Origin: Cyanobacteria bacterium CG_2015-22_32_23
Lineage (GTDB): Bacteria; Cyanobacteriota; Cyanobacteriia; Cyanobacteriales; Cyanobacteriaceae
Direction: 5' to 3'
DNA: 46,212 nucleotides
NCBI GenBank assembly: GCA_009993045.1
Contig: JAACUG010000075.1
Coordinates: 22,183 to 68,394 of the forward strand
The notes beneath the pieces are model-generated. The model had not been told where the DNA came from, searched no databases, and was given only the letters and a program-made list of their open reading frames with translations. The position numbers and the translations under genes were made by a program. Below are positions 16,612-27,375 of this stretch, piece by piece; positions within the stretch are counted from its first letter, which is position 1; each line of letters opens with the position of its first letter.

Positions 16612-17691
16612 TTATATTAAATAAGATTCTATCAAAAAATCATCACCTATTTTCTGAATTTCACTATTTTTAAGTAAAAATGCCTCATTCATATTATTAA
16701 TATTCAAATTACCAATAGGTGTAGGTGCATTTTCACCGCCGATAATTTTAGGTGCAATAAAGGCATATACTTTCTGTATATTCCCTGATGTTATTGCTTG
16801 AGAGGCTAAGTTACCTCCACATTCCCATAAAACTGTATTTAATCCTCGTTGATAAAGATTATTCATCACTATAGAAGGAGTAATTTCTTCTATTTCGATG
16901 ATTTCTACACCTTGAGCTAATAATTGACTTTTAACCATAGAATTAGATTGAGGAAGGGTAAAAATAACAGTTTTTGCTTGTTTTACATCCCAAAGTTGAC
17001 AATTTAAAGGTAAATCAAGGGTTTTCGTCATTATTACTCGTAAAGGATTATGACTGGTTACTCCATGGGTGGTTAACTGTGGATTATCACGTCTAACGGT
17101 GTTACCACCAACAATAATAGCATCACAACTACTTCTTAAATGATGAACAAAATTTCGAGAAGTTGAGCTTGTAATCCATTGACTATGGCCTGTATTTGTG
17201 GCAATTTTACCATCTAAAGTCATGGCATACTTAAAAATACCAAAAGGGCGTTGATATTTTACACGATGAATAAAACCCTCATTAAGTTTTAAACAAGCAT
17301 CTTCGGCGATACCTACTTTCACATCAATTCCAGCCTCCATCAATCGCTTAATACCACTTCCTGAAACACGAGAGTCTGGATCTATCATTCCCACTATCAC
17401 TTGTTTGACTTTAGCCTTAATTAAAGATTCCGTACAAGGAGGAGTACGCCCATAATGATTACAAGGCTCTAAATTAACGTAAATAGTGGCGTTTTCGGCA
17501 TTTAAACCAGCTTCTTGTAGTGCGAATATTTCGGCATGGGGTTTACCTATTAACGGATGATAACCTTCACCAATAATTTTACCATCTTTGACTATAACTG
17601 AACCCACAAGAGGATTAGGAGATGTTTTACCTTGCCCTTTTTTCGCTAACTCAAGGCAACGTTGCATTATTTTACTGTCAAAATCAGTCAT
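16612..17691 (-). CDS. ribD: Bifunctional riboflavin biosynthesis protein RibD
   Basis: 359 residues. The N-terminal deaminase domain (about 1-145) has the zinc motif HAE in PHAEIFAL and NLEPCNHYGRTPPC with both cysteine ligands. The C-terminal reductase domain (about 150-358) begins RPFGIFKYAMTLDGKIA and includes GGNTVRRDNPQL. It catalyses the second and third steps of riboflavin synthesis from GTP. Full length and apparently intact. A MITE-like element starts four bases upstream of its ATG, so transcription must begin within or beyond that element. Confidence 0.95.
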   Translation of the reverse strand: MTDFDSKIMQRCLELAKKGQGKTSPNPLVGSVIVKDGKIIGEGYHPLIGKPHAEIFALQEAGLNAENATIYVNLEPCNHYGRTPPCTESLIKAKVKQVIVGMIDPDSRVSGSGIKRLMEAGIDVKVGIAEDACLKLNEGFIHRVKYQRPFGIFKYAMTLDGKIATNTGHSQWITSSTSRNFVHHLRSSCDAIIVGGNTVRRDNPQLTTHGVTSHNPLRVIMTKTLDLPLNCQLWDVKQAKTVIFTLPQSNSMVKSQLLAQGVEIIEIEEITPSIVMNNLYQRGLNTVLWECGGNLASQAITSGNIQKVYAFIAPKIIGGENAPTPIGNLNINNMNEAFLLKNSEIQKIGDDFLIESYLI

Positions 17692-17694
17692 TTA

Positions 17695-17814
17695 TTAGAC
17701 CTCTTGCAAAATAAAAAGTAAAATCTATTTTAGGATGGAAAACGTTAATTTCTTGACTCATTACTCATTACTCATTACTTATTACTCATTACTCCACTTC
17801 TGCAAGAAGTCTAA
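17695..17814. mobile_element. 120-bp MITE-like element with terminal inverted repeats
   Basis: The left end TTAGACCTCTTGCAAAA (17695-17711) matches the reverse complement of the right end (17798-17814) at 15 of 17 positions. Between them lies no ORF but a run of ATTACTC(ATTACTT) heptamers at about 17757-17793. The ends look like those of non-autonomous cyanobacterial insertion elements. I see no clear target-site duplication. It sits between ribD and the divergently transcribed sigma factor gene. Confidence 0.6.
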
Positions 17815-19124
<1,310 letters not shown>

Positions 19125-19205
19125 AATGATTGATGGTTCATTGTTCATTGTCAATTGTTCATTGTTGACTGATAATTATTTACTGTACGCAAGGATTAAA
19201 GAAAA

Positions 19206-20300
19206 ATGCAAGATAAATTAATGTTGATGATTCCAGGTCCAACTCCTGTGCCTGAGAGAGTATTATTAGCTATGGCACAGCATCCCATGGGTCATCGAAG
19301 CGGTGATTTTAGCAAAATTATCGGGGAGTTAAACGAAAATTTAAAATGGTTACATCAAACTAAAAATGAAGTTATCACTTTATGCTCTTCGGGTACAGGA
19401 GCTATGGAAGCTGGTATCATCAACTTCTTAAGTGCTGGGGATAAAGTTTTAGCGGGCAATAACGGTAAATTTGGCGAAAGATGGGCTATTTTGAGTCGTG
19501 CCTTTGGTTTAGATGTAGAAGAAGTTACCGCACCCTGGGGACAACAATTAGATCCTGAAGATTTTAGAGCTAAATTAGAAAGTGATACCGAGAAAAAAAT
19601 TAAAGCGGTGATTATCACTCATTCTGAAACTTCTACTGGCGTTTTAAATGACTTAGAAACTATCAATAAACACGTTAAAGCTCATGGTGAAGCCCTTATT
19701 ATTGTTGATGCTGTTACCAGTTTAGGGGCAGTAAATGTACCGATGGATGAATGGGGTTTAGATGTAGTGGCATCAGGATCTCAGAAAGGTTATATGATTC
19801 CTCCGGGTATGGGTTTTGTGGCTGTTAGTGATAAAGCATGGGAAGCCTATAAAACTGCAACTTTACCTAAATTTTATTTAGATTTAGCACCTTATAAAAA
19901 AGCCAACGCCAAAAATAGCTCACCTTTTACTCCTCCTATCAATTTAATGTTTGCTTTAAAAGCCGCTTTAGAGATGATGAAAGAAGAAGGATTACAAAAT
20001 ATTTTTGATCGTCATAAACGTTTAACTCACATTACTCGTGAAGGAGTTAAGGCTTTAGGTTTACCTTTATATGCTAGTGATGAAGCTGCCGCTTTAGCTA
20101 TCACGGCGGTAATACCCGATAAACATGACCCAGAAGCCATCAGATCCACTATGCGCAAAAAATATGACATTGCCTTAGCAGGAGGACAAGATCATCTTAG
20201 CGGTAAAATTTTCCGTATGGGACATTTAGGTTTTGTATCAGAAAGAGATGTTTTAACAGCTTTAGCCGCCTTGAAAGAAACGTTATCCCAAGTAAGCTAG
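19206..20300 (+). CDS. PLP-dependent alanine/serine-glyoxylate aminotransferase family protein
   Basis: 364 residues, class V aminotransferase fold. The N-terminus has LMIPGPTPVPERV, then SSGTGAMEAG for phosphate binding, Asp168 in IVDAVTS, and the Schiff-base Lys194 in SGSQKGYM. These features mark the alanine-glyoxylate/serine-glyoxylate/purine catabolism group; cyanobacterial copies are often labelled soluble hydrogenase 42-kDa subunit, a historical name. A photorespiratory role in glyoxylate-to-glycine conversion is plausible but not shown. The 19125-19205 gap contains TTCATTG-type short repeats. Confidence 0.88.
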   Translation: MQDKLMLMIPGPTPVPERVLLAMAQHPMGHRSGDFSKIIGELNENLKWLHQTKNEVITLCSSGTGAMEAGIINFLSAGDKVLAGNNGKFGERWAILSRAFGLDVEEVTAPWGQQLDPEDFRAKLESDTEKKIKAVIITHSETSTGVLNDLETINKHVKAHGEALIIVDAVTSLGAVNVPMDEWGLDVVASGSQKGYMIPPGMGFVAVSDKAWEAYKTATLPKFYLDLAPYKKANAKNSSPFTPPINLMFALKAALEMMKEEGLQNIFDRHKRLTHITREGVKALGLPLYASDEAAALAITAVIPDKHDPEAIRSTMRKKYDIALAGGQDHLSGKIFRMGHLGFVSERDVLTALAALKETLSQVS

Positions 20301-20311
20301 ACTTAGAGAGA

Positions 20312-20342
20312 AAAGAAAAAAAAGGACGTAGTGCGCTACGTC
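20312..20342 (-). terminator. Intrinsic terminator of the S1-domain protein gene
   Basis: A perfect 7-bp stem GACGTAG/CTACGTC (20325-20331 and 20336-20342) encloses a TGCG loop. On the minus strand it is followed by a run of eight T interrupted only later by C, so it should terminate the minus-strand gene ending at 20360. On the plus strand there is no T run, though the hairpin might still protect the aminotransferase transcript end. Confidence 0.85.
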
Positions 20343-20359
20343 TATACAGAGAATAATAG

Positions 20360-21265
20360 TTAATTATTTTTTGCTTTTTTATTTGCCAATCTTTCTTCTG
20401 CCGTGGCAAAAATTAAATCTTTTTTCTCCATAAATTCCCCGGGATAAGTTTCTAAAACCTTAGTAGATAAAGAAATACGATTTTTAGTCTCATCAATTTC
20501 TAAAACTACTACTTTGATTTCTTCCCCGATTTTAAATAACGTATTAAGAGAACTAATTTGAGCTTCACTAATTTGTTTAATGTGGAGTAATCCAGCAATA
20601 CCGCCGAAATCAATAAAAACTCCATAGGGTTGAATTTTGACTACTTTTCCTTGTATTACCTCATTTTCTTGTAGCGTTGACATCGCTGCTGTTTTCGCTA
20701 AATCTCTTTGAGTGAGTACAATTTTATTTTGTGCTCGATCAATTTGTAGAACATTAGCAGGTAAAGATTGATCAATGAGATTATCAAAATTATCTTTTTC
20801 GATGAGATGAGAGCGCGGAATAAAAGCCCTTAAACCGTCTATTTGACCGATAACTCCTCCACGATTAACCCCTGTTACCAACATTTGGACAACTTTACCT
20901 TTTTCTTGAATTTCCGTTAAGTTATCCCATGCTTGTTCAATGAAAAGTTGACGACGAGATAATTTCACCTGTCCTTCAGAATCTTGTTCTTTAATGATCA
21001 AAAATTCAAATTCTTCCTGAAGAGGTAAAACTTCTCCCACATCAGAAAAATGTTGCCAAGAAGCCTCACTCAGAGGTACAAACCCCGGAGATTTTCCGCC
21101 AATATCAACATAAACACCACTAGAATCATGCTGAAACACTTTCCCTTTGACTATCTCACCCTTATTAAAATGATAGTCATACTGTTCCTGTTCTAAGGCT
21201 TGAGCAAAATCATCCATTGAAAAGGGGCTAATTTGCTGTTCAGAGGGATTAGAATTAGCGGTCAT
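20360..21265 (-). CDS. S1 RNA-binding domain protein (ribosomal protein S1 homologue, Rps1b-like)
   Basis: 301 residues with three S1 domains at about 32-100, 118-183 and 195-266; the strands GVYVDIGGKSPGFVPL and GVFIDFGGIAGLLHI are the clearest. Cyanobacteria carry two S1-type proteins; size and domain number match the shorter, Rps1b/Nbp1 type. It binds mRNA and may help translation initiation in organisms where Shine-Dalgarno sites are weak. It is convergent with the aminotransferase gene and ends at a clear terminator. Confidence 0.85.
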   Translation of the reverse strand: MTANSNPSEQQISPFSMDDFAQALEQEQYDYHFNKGEIVKGKVFQHDSSGVYVDIGGKSPGFVPLSEASWQHFSDVGEVLPLQEEFEFLIIKEQDSEGQVKLSRRQLFIEQAWDNLTEIQEKGKVVQMLVTGVNRGGVIGQIDGLRAFIPRSHLIEKDNFDNLIDQSLPANVLQIDRAQNKIVLTQRDLAKTAAMSTLQENEVIQGKVVKIQPYGVFIDFGGIAGLLHIKQISEAQISSLNTLFKIGEEIKVVVLEIDETKNRISLSTKVLETYPGEFMEKKDLIFATAEERLANKKAKNN

Positions 21266-21740
21266 AATTAATAATAAAATCAGTTAATTAAACAAATCAC
21301 TTTTATTATAGTTGTTTCTGTCTTATTCTGATTAATTTTATTTAAACACTTTATCTAATCTTTATAAACAATATGATTGTAACCAAAGTTTATAATTTTA
21401 ATTTTTATGACTATAAATATTCTGATCAAAAAATAAGTATAATTACTCAATTTGTTTCTGATCAAAGTGCCAACTTTATAACGTTTATTTTATCTGAATT
21501 TATCATAACTACTGTAAAACAGTCATAACTAATTTACTATGGTTATTATTCATGGGTAAATTTTTGTTTTTTTATTGGTTAATTATTTCTTCTTTTTGGA
21601 AAATTTTGATACATAAAATCAAAGAGTTTTACCTGAAAAACTAATGACAAAATGAAGGAAGAACTTTTAAAATAATTCTCATAAATGTTACTATACTTAA
21701 GAATATCCGTAAAAACCGCCATCAAAATATTAAAAATAAT
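21266..21740. other. 475-bp intergenic region with a 49-nt repeat and a possible small ORF
   Basis: Between the divergent S1-domain and LmeA-like genes. It includes copy 2 of the 49-nt repeat (21468-21516). A 51-codon ORF runs from ATG 21373 to a stop at 21526-21528 and contains the repeat in frame, but it has no ribosome-binding site and the composition is what AT-rich DNA gives by chance. The remainder (21529-21740) should hold the LmeA promoter; I cannot place it. Confidence 0.5.
21468..21516 (+). repeat. Dispersed 49-nt repeat, copy 2
   Basis: Matches 4289-4337 at 47 of 49 positions in the same orientation. Confidence 0.8.
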
Positions 21741-22487
21741 ATGTTATTTAATCAATTAGACAGTATCGGAGAAAAAACTATCAATAAAATTGCGGAGATG
21801 GCGTTTAAAAGTCAAATCAAAAAAGCTGAACACTTAAGTGTACAAGTCAAAATTGAACCAAGTAAGTTGGCAAAAGGAATATTAGAATCTTTACATATAG
21901 ACGGTTATGGTTTAACCATGCAAAAAGATTTACGTTTAGAGAAAATGAAAATTACTTTAAATAATATCTCGGTTAGTCCTTTAAAAGCGTTAATGGGAAA
22001 TGTACAATTAACAAAACCTAGTCAGGGAAAAGCCAGTATCGTTTTAAATGAAAAAGACATCGAAACTGCTTTAAATATCAATAATCTTAATCAACAGTTA
22101 CAAAAATATGATATTCCATTAGATAACAAACTGGTAAAAGTTAAGTTTTATCGTGCAGATTGTCGCATTTTAGCCGATGGCAGAATTGTTGTTAAAGCTA
22201 AACTCAAAATTTTGAATACTCAAATCATCGAAAGTATTTGTTTAGTTATTAAACCTCGTATTTGTCATAGTGGGCAAGGAGTATTGTTAAGTGAAGTAAG
22301 ATGTACTCAAGGAAAACAGTTTTCATCCACATTAACTAATCTTATTTTAGAGGAATCGGCTAAGATATTTAATCTTAATCATTTTTTGATGGATGGAATT
22401 TCTTTAGATGTCAATCATTTAACCACCGAAGACGGCAAACTTAATTTAATGGCAACCGCAGGAATAACTCATCTTCCTATGGGTTAA
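21741..22487 (+). CDS. LmeA-like phospholipid-binding protein (DUF2993)
   Basis: 248 residues, no evident signal peptide. It starts with an amphipathic stretch (IGEKTINKIAEMAF), then alternating strands such as LHIDGYGLTMQKDLRLEKM and VSPLKALMGNVQL that fit the DUF2993/LmeA family, whose actinobacterial members bind phospholipids at the cell envelope. Cyanobacterial homologues are common and uncharacterised. It precedes sufC by 164 bases, with an AT-rich gap long enough for a separate promoter. Confidence 0.75.
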   Translation: MLFNQLDSIGEKTINKIAEMAFKSQIKKAEHLSVQVKIEPSKLAKGILESLHIDGYGLTMQKDLRLEKMKITLNNISVSPLKALMGNVQLTKPSQGKASIVLNEKDIETALNINNLNQQLQKYDIPLDNKLVKVKFYRADCRILADGRIVVKAKLKILNTQIIESICLVIKPRICHSGQGVLLSEVRCTQGKQFSSTLTNLILEESAKIFNLNHFLMDGISLDVNHLTTEDGKLNLMATAGITHLPMG

Positions 22488-22651
22488 TTTTACAGTTTCA
22501 AATTTTTTCTAACTCCTATTTCTCTGATTTACAGAAATTTTTGAAAAGTTAAACAACCAAATTGTTGCTAAAGTACCTTAGAATAGATCCACAGAAAATA
22601 AATTTTAAAGTAAATTAGATAATCCGTCAGAATAAAAACTGACAAATTTTT

Positions 22652-23425
22652 ATGATGAATCAACCTATATTATCCGTAAGAAACTTAACTGTCAATGTTG
22701 ATAACACTCCTATTCTAAAAGGTGTTAATTTAGAAATTAATGCTGGTGAAATACACGCTATTATGGGACGTAATGGATCGGGAAAAAGTACTTTTTCAAA
22801 AGTATTAACAGGGCATCCTGAGTACGAAGTCACAGGAGGTGAAGTAATATATAAAGGAGAAAATTTACTAGAAAAAGAGCCTGAAGAAAGAGCATTAGCA
22901 GGAATTTTTTTAGCTTTTCAATACCCTTTAGAAATACCGGGTGTTAGTAATTTAGACTTTTTAAGAGTAGCATATAATGCTCGTTGCAAATATTTAAAAT
23001 TAGAGGAGTTAGACGCTTTTGATTTTGAAGATTTAGTAGAAGAAAAATTAGACATAGTAAAAATGGATTCTGCTTTCTTAGCTAGAAGTTTAAATGAAGG
23101 ATTTTCTGGAGGGGAGAAAAAGCGTAACGAAATCTTACAAATGGCTTTACTTGAGCCGACTTTAGGCATTTTAGATGAAATAGATTCTGGTTTAGATATT
23201 GATGCTTTACGGATTGTTTCCGAGGGTGTTAATAAACTGCGCAAACCTGACAATGCTTTTTTATTAATTACTCATTATCAACGATTACTTGATTATATTA
23301 CTCCTGATTTTGTTCATGTTATGTATCAAGGAAAAATAGTTATGAGTGGTGACAAAGACTTAGCTTTAGAGTTAGAGAAAAAAGGTTACGATTTCTTAGA
23401 AGAAGAAAATTTAGTCGCTAATTAA
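22652..23425 (+). CDS. sufC: Fe-S cluster assembly ATPase SufC
   Basis: 257 residues. An ABC ATPase with Walker A GRNGSGKS (near 39-46), the SufC-type signature [12 protein letters not shown], Walker [13 protein letters not shown] and a His in [10 protein letters not shown]. SufC powers the SufBCD scaffold that builds iron-sulfur clusters in the cytoplasm, essential for photosystem I. Two ATGs open the frame; the second would give MNQPILS. sufD follows after 88 bases containing ATTACTC-type repeats. sufB, normally just upstream in cyanobacteria, is absent here. Confidence 0.96.
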   Translation: MMNQPILSVRNLTVNVDNTPILKGVNLEINAGEIHAIMGRNGSGKSTFSKVLTGHPEYEVTGGEVIYKGENLLEKEPEERALAGIFLAFQYPLEIPGVSNLDFLRVAYNARCKYLKLEELDAFDFEDLVEEKLDIVKMDSAFLARSLNEGFSGGEKKRNEILQMALLEPTLGILDEIDSGLDIDALRIVSEGVNKLRKPDNAFLLITHYQRLLDYITPDFVHVMYQGKIVMSGDKDLALELEKKGYDFLEEENLVAN

Positions 23426-23513
23426 TCAAAGAAAATAGTTAATAATTAACAGTTAATAATTAATAGTTGATAATTCCTCATTACTCATTACTCATCCCTA
23501 ATCAATCCTGTCT

Positions 23514-24857
23514 ATGACAATGTTAAAATCAGATACTTATTCCCAAGATTTATTACAACTGACTGAAAATCAAACCTTAGATTTTAATAGTAATTTAGCT
23601 AGTCTAGTAAAAGAAATTCGTGTTAAAAGTGCGAATAACGTAGTTAAATTGAATATTCCCTCTGATAAAGATGAAGATTGGCGTTTTACAGATTTATCTG
23701 ATTTACAAAAACAAAATTGGTGTTTAGCAAATAAAACTGACTTAAATTCTTTTGTGTTAGATGGATTTATTTTAGAAGAAGCATCTCATTCTCGTCTAGT
23801 TTTTGTTAACGGTTTTTATGCTGCTAATTTATCGGATATTTCGGCTTTATCTGATGAAAATATTTATGTAGGAAATTTAAGTAATTTAGATGAAGATAAA
23901 ATTGGGAAAATCAGTGAATATTTAAGTAAAAATGAGCCTAAAAATGAAGTTTTTACTGCCTTAAATTCAGCAGGAATAACCGATGCTTTTGTGATTTGGG
24001 TAAAAGCCAATACCAAAATAGTCACTCCTATTCATTTATTACATTTAACCGCCAGAGAAAATTTTTCTTGTTTCACTCAACCTCGTATTTTAGTAGTTGC
24101 CGAGGCACATTCTAACCTTAATTTTATCGAATATTACGGCGCGGTAGCTTCTGGATGTTCAGATTCTGTCAAACAAAATTACTATTTAACTAATGCAGTA
24201 ACAGAAATTCATCTTCAAGATAACGCCGAAATTCATCATACTCGTATTCAGCGTGAATCAGGAGATTGTTTTCACATAGCCAAAACTACGGCATTTCAAG
24301 ATAAAAATAGTCATTATACTATCAATGAAGTGAGTTTAGGAGGTAAATTTTATCGTCATAATCTCCATATTCAACAACAAGGAGAGGAAACTCAAACTAA
24401 TCTTAATGGTTTAACCATGTTGCAAGGAAAACAAATGGGAGACACTCACAGCGAAGTTAGTTTAACTAAACCTCATGGTACGATTAATCAACTTCATAAA
24501 TTTATTATTGATGATTCAGGGCGCGGTGTTTTTAACGGTAAAATTCATGTACCTAAATTAGCACAATTAACCAATGCAACTCAACTTAACCGCAATTTAT
24601 TATTATCTTCTAAAGCGCGGATTAACACTAAACCAGAATTGCAAATCACTGCTGATAACGTAAAATGCGCTCATGGTGCAACCATAAGTCAACTAGAAGC
24701 TGATGAGATTTTTTATCTTCGTAGTCGTGGTTTAAATGAATATGATGCCAGACATTTATTAATGGATGCTTTTGCGGCAGAAATTATCGATAAAATTCCC
24801 TATGAATCTTTAAAACATAGATTAACTCAATGTGTCACTTGTCGTACTTTAGAATAG
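23514..24857 (+). CDS. sufD: Fe-S cluster assembly scaffold protein SufD
   Basis: 447 residues. The N-terminal helical part includes PSDKDEDWRFTDLS, a SufD landmark; the central right-handed beta-helix carries GLTMLQGKQMGDTHSEV; the C-terminal core shows KPELQITADNVKCAHGA and the final SRGLNEYDARHLLMDAFA. It pairs with SufB and SufC. The end HRLTQCVTCRTLE is normal. Downstream is a hairpin terminator, so sufS, often the next gene, is not part of this transcript. Confidence 0.95.
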   Translation: MTMLKSDTYSQDLLQLTENQTLDFNSNLASLVKEIRVKSANNVVKLNIPSDKDEDWRFTDLSDLQKQNWCLANKTDLNSFVLDGFILEEASHSRLVFVNGFYAANLSDISALSDENIYVGNLSNLDEDKIGKISEYLSKNEPKNEVFTALNSAGITDAFVIWVKANTKIVTPIHLLHLTARENFSCFTQPRILVVAEAHSNLNFIEYYGAVASGCSDSVKQNYYLTNAVTEIHLQDNAEIHHTRIQRESGDCFHIAKTTAFQDKNSHYTINEVSLGGKFYRHNLHIQQQGEETQTNLNGLTMLQGKQMGDTHSEVSLTKPHGTINQLHKFIIDDSGRGVFNGKIHVPKLAQLTNATQLNRNLLLSSKARINTKPELQITADNVKCAHGATISQLEADEIFYLRSRGLNEYDARHLLMDAFAAEIIDKIPYESLKHRLTQCVTCRTLE

Positions 24858-24866
24858 TTTATAAAT

Positions 24867-24904
24867 GAGGTGTTAGGATTAATCCTTCTCCTCTTGTGTT
24901 TTTC
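24867..24904 (+). terminator. Probable terminator after sufD
   Basis: The dyad GAGG...AGGATTAATCCT...CCTC spans 24867-24893: outer GAGG/CCTC and inner AGGATT/AATCCT. It is followed by TTGTGTTTTT. It begins 10 bases after the sufD stop and would end the sufCD transcript. Confidence 0.6.
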
Positions 24905-25087
24905 TAGTCTTCATTTCTAAAAAAAATAAAATAAATTCAAGGCAAGAAATTCTCAATTTTAACTACGATTACTCATTTTATATTCTGATGCGCTGATTTA
25001 TCAAATAATTCTATTGATAATTGTTGATGGTTAATTGATAATTGTTAATGAATAAGGGATGATTGATAATTGTTAAGGGAGAAAATT

Positions 25088-27076
25088 TTGTTGGCAACAC
25101 TAAAAACTATCAAACAGTTAAGAAATAGTCGCATTTTTTGGTATGGCATCGCTATCAGTTTTACCATTAATTTCGGATTTTTTGCTTTTTTAATGGGTAA
25201 ATGGAATCAAATTAATCGAGATTTACCAGAAAATGTGACTAATATTCTTAATTATTCTCGCCCGAATACTCTCACCATTAAAGCTAAAGATAATACCATA
25301 TTAGCTCAGTTTGGAGATATTTCCTACGAAACGAAAACTATTGATAAAATTCCCGAAAAGTTACAACAAGCCTTTATCGCCATTGAAGATAGTCGTTATT
25401 TTAATCATAAAGGAATTGATGTCCAAGGTATTTTTCGTGCAGGAGTAATTAACTTACAATCAGGGAAAGTAAAAGAAGGGGGTAGCACAATCACCCAACA
25501 ACTTGCTAGAATTGGATATTTAGATCAAGATCGTAGTTGGGAAAGAAAACTTAAAGAAGTAGTTATTGCTCAAAGATTAGATAATCAACTCACAAAAGAA
25601 CAAGTTTTACAAGCCTATCTTAATCTAGTTTATCTTGGTTCTGGTGCTTATGGTGTATCCGATGCTTCTCATCGTTATTTTAGTAAACCTTTAACTGAAC
25701 TTACTTTACCAGAAATTGCCACTTTGGCTGGAATAACTCCTGCGCCTAGTCTTTATTCTCCTTTAGTCAATCCTGAAGCGGCAACCTCTCGACGAAATTT
25801 AGTTTTAACTCGTATGGCACAACAGGGGTATATTACCCAAGAAGAAGCCCAACAAGCCATAAAAACTACCTTAATCACAAAATCTAGCCCTTTAAAACGT
25901 AACATAAAAAAAGCACCTTATTTTGTTAATTACATTGAAGCAGAAATAGGCAAATATCTAACTTCTCAACAATTAGCCAAAGGTGGAATTATTATCAACA
26001 CAACCTTAAATCCACAATGGCAAGAAAAAGGAGAAGAAATTGTCGAAAAGACGGTAGAAAGATATGGTAGATGGCAACAATTCAAACAAGGTGCATTAGT
26101 TGCAATTGATCCTCGTAGCGGAGAAATCGTTACAATGGTAGGAGGCACAGATTTTCTTACTAATCAGTATAACCGAGTTACCCAAGCCCAACGTCAACCT
26201 GGCTCAACTTTTAAAACTTTCGTTTATGCTACCGCCATTGCGGGGGGGATGTCTCCTTATAAAAGTTATTTGGATGCACCTTTAGTAGTTGACGGTTATG
26301 AGCCAAAAAACTATGGTGATAGTTATAAAGGAGAAGTATCTATTTCCCAAGCCTTAACTTCTTCTTTAAATACCGTTGCCATTAAAACTCTTATTGATGT
26401 TGGTTGGAATCCTATTATTGAAATTGCCAAAAAAATGGGTATAGAATCAACTTTACAACCTACTTATTCCCTTGCTTTAGGTGCGTCGGAAGTCAATTTA
26501 TTAGAATTAACTAGCGCCTATGGTACTTTAGCAAATCAAGGACAACATTTTCCAGCTCATGGTATTAAAAGTATTGTTGATAGTGAAGGAAAAATTCTTT
26601 ATCAATCTAAGCTAATTCCTACTATTGCTTTAGATAAAAGTAGTGCTAATATTACAACTTGGATGTTGCAAAAAGTGGTACAATCAGGTACAGGTATTCC
26701 TGCACAAATTGGGCGCCCGGTGGCAGGAAAAACAGGCACTTCGGATAAGGCAAGAGATTTATGGTTTGTGGGTTATATTCCCCAAATGGTAACAGGAGTT
26801 TGGGTTGGGAATGATAATAATAAAGCAACTTTTGGCAGTAGTGCTGTTGCCGCTCAAATGTGGCGTAAATTTATGTTGACAGCTACCGAAGAAATACCTA
26901 TTAAAAATTTTCCTCATCCATCAGGTAAATTGATTGTCAAAAAGGCAACCATAAAATTTGAACCTCTTAAACCTAGACAAATATATAATAAAACTACTGT
27001 AGCAGAAGAAACTCCTATTCAAGAGCAACCTCGTAAATATCGTCGCCGTCGCCGTAGATATAATAATGATGTTTAA
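25088..27076 (+). CDS. Class A penicillin-binding protein (PBP1a-like)
   Basis: About 662 residues. The frame is open from TTG 25070, but AAGGGAG at 25075-25081 sits six bases before TTG 25088, so I place the start there (TTG 25091 is also possible). A membrane helix (about 20-40) is followed by the glycosyltransferase domain (IEDSRYFNHKGID, GGSTITQQLAR) and the transpeptidase domain with Ser-x-x-Lys in PGSTFKTF, SSLN and KTGTSD. It polymerises and cross-links peptidoglycan in the periplasm. The C-terminus ends in an arginine-rich tail (RRRRRYNND) of unknown use. The 24905-25087 gap contains TTGATAATTG-type short repeats. Confidence 0.93.
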   Translation: MLATLKTIKQLRNSRIFWYGIAISFTINFGFFAFLMGKWNQINRDLPENVTNILNYSRPNTLTIKAKDNTILAQFGDISYETKTIDKIPEKLQQAFIAIEDSRYFNHKGIDVQGIFRAGVINLQSGKVKEGGSTITQQLARIGYLDQDRSWERKLKEVVIAQRLDNQLTKEQVLQAYLNLVYLGSGAYGVSDASHRYFSKPLTELTLPEIATLAGITPAPSLYSPLVNPEAATSRRNLVLTRMAQQGYITQEEAQQAIKTTLITKSSPLKRNIKKAPYFVNYIEAEIGKYLTSQQLAKGGIIINTTLNPQWQEKGEEIVEKTVERYGRWQQFKQGALVAIDPRSGEIVTMVGGTDFLTNQYNRVTQAQRQPGSTFKTFVYATAIAGGMSPYKSYLDAPLVVDGYEPKNYGDSYKGEVSISQALTSSLNTVAIKTLIDVGWNPIIEIAKKMGIESTLQPTYSLALGASEVNLLELTSAYGTLANQGQHFPAHGIKSIVDSEGKILYQSKLIPTIALDKSSANITTWMLQKVVQSGTGIPAQIGRPVAGKTGTSDKARDLWFVGYIPQMVTGVWVGNDNNKATFGSSAVAAQMWRKFMLTATEEIPIKNFPHPSGKLIVKKATIKFEPLKPRQIYNKTTVAEETPIQEQPRKYRRRRRRYNNDV

Positions 27077-27172
27077 GTAAGTAGGCAAAATTAATTGTAT
27101 GTTTACTTTATGCTCATGCAATACGCAACAAAGATGATTAGTTTGATTAATTTTAAAATATACAATTTGCTA

Positions 27173-27310
27173 TATAGTAATCCTAAATCAGTTGTGAAAT
27201 ATTTAAAGATAGGAAATAATTTTTTACCTATTATTTAACAAGAGACTTTATCCCCTTGCCTTTGAATTTGTAATGCTTATTTTAAATGTTTATTTTGTAG
27301 GATTACTATA
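27173..27310. mobile_element. 138-bp MITE-like element, perfect 13-bp terminal inverted repeats
   Basis: TATAGTAATCCTA at 27173-27185 and its exact reverse complement at 27298-27310 bound a stretch without an ORF. The ends begin with TA, as expected for elements mobilised by IS630/Tc1-mariner-type transposases, which duplicate TA. An internal imperfect dyad at 27237-27259 also occurs at 14668-14690. It fills most of the 299-bp gap between the PBP and DUF2064 genes. Confidence 0.7.
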
Positions 27311-27375
27311 GATATTTTTTAGTTAAAACTATTGCTAATTTTAAGTATAATTTTATTGTTATAATTTCTTCTTTA

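Noticed and set aside
22918-23253. Minus-strand ORF of 111 codons within sufC
   Set aside because: Shadow of the highly conserved sufC frame; serine/lysine-rich product typical of antisense translation.
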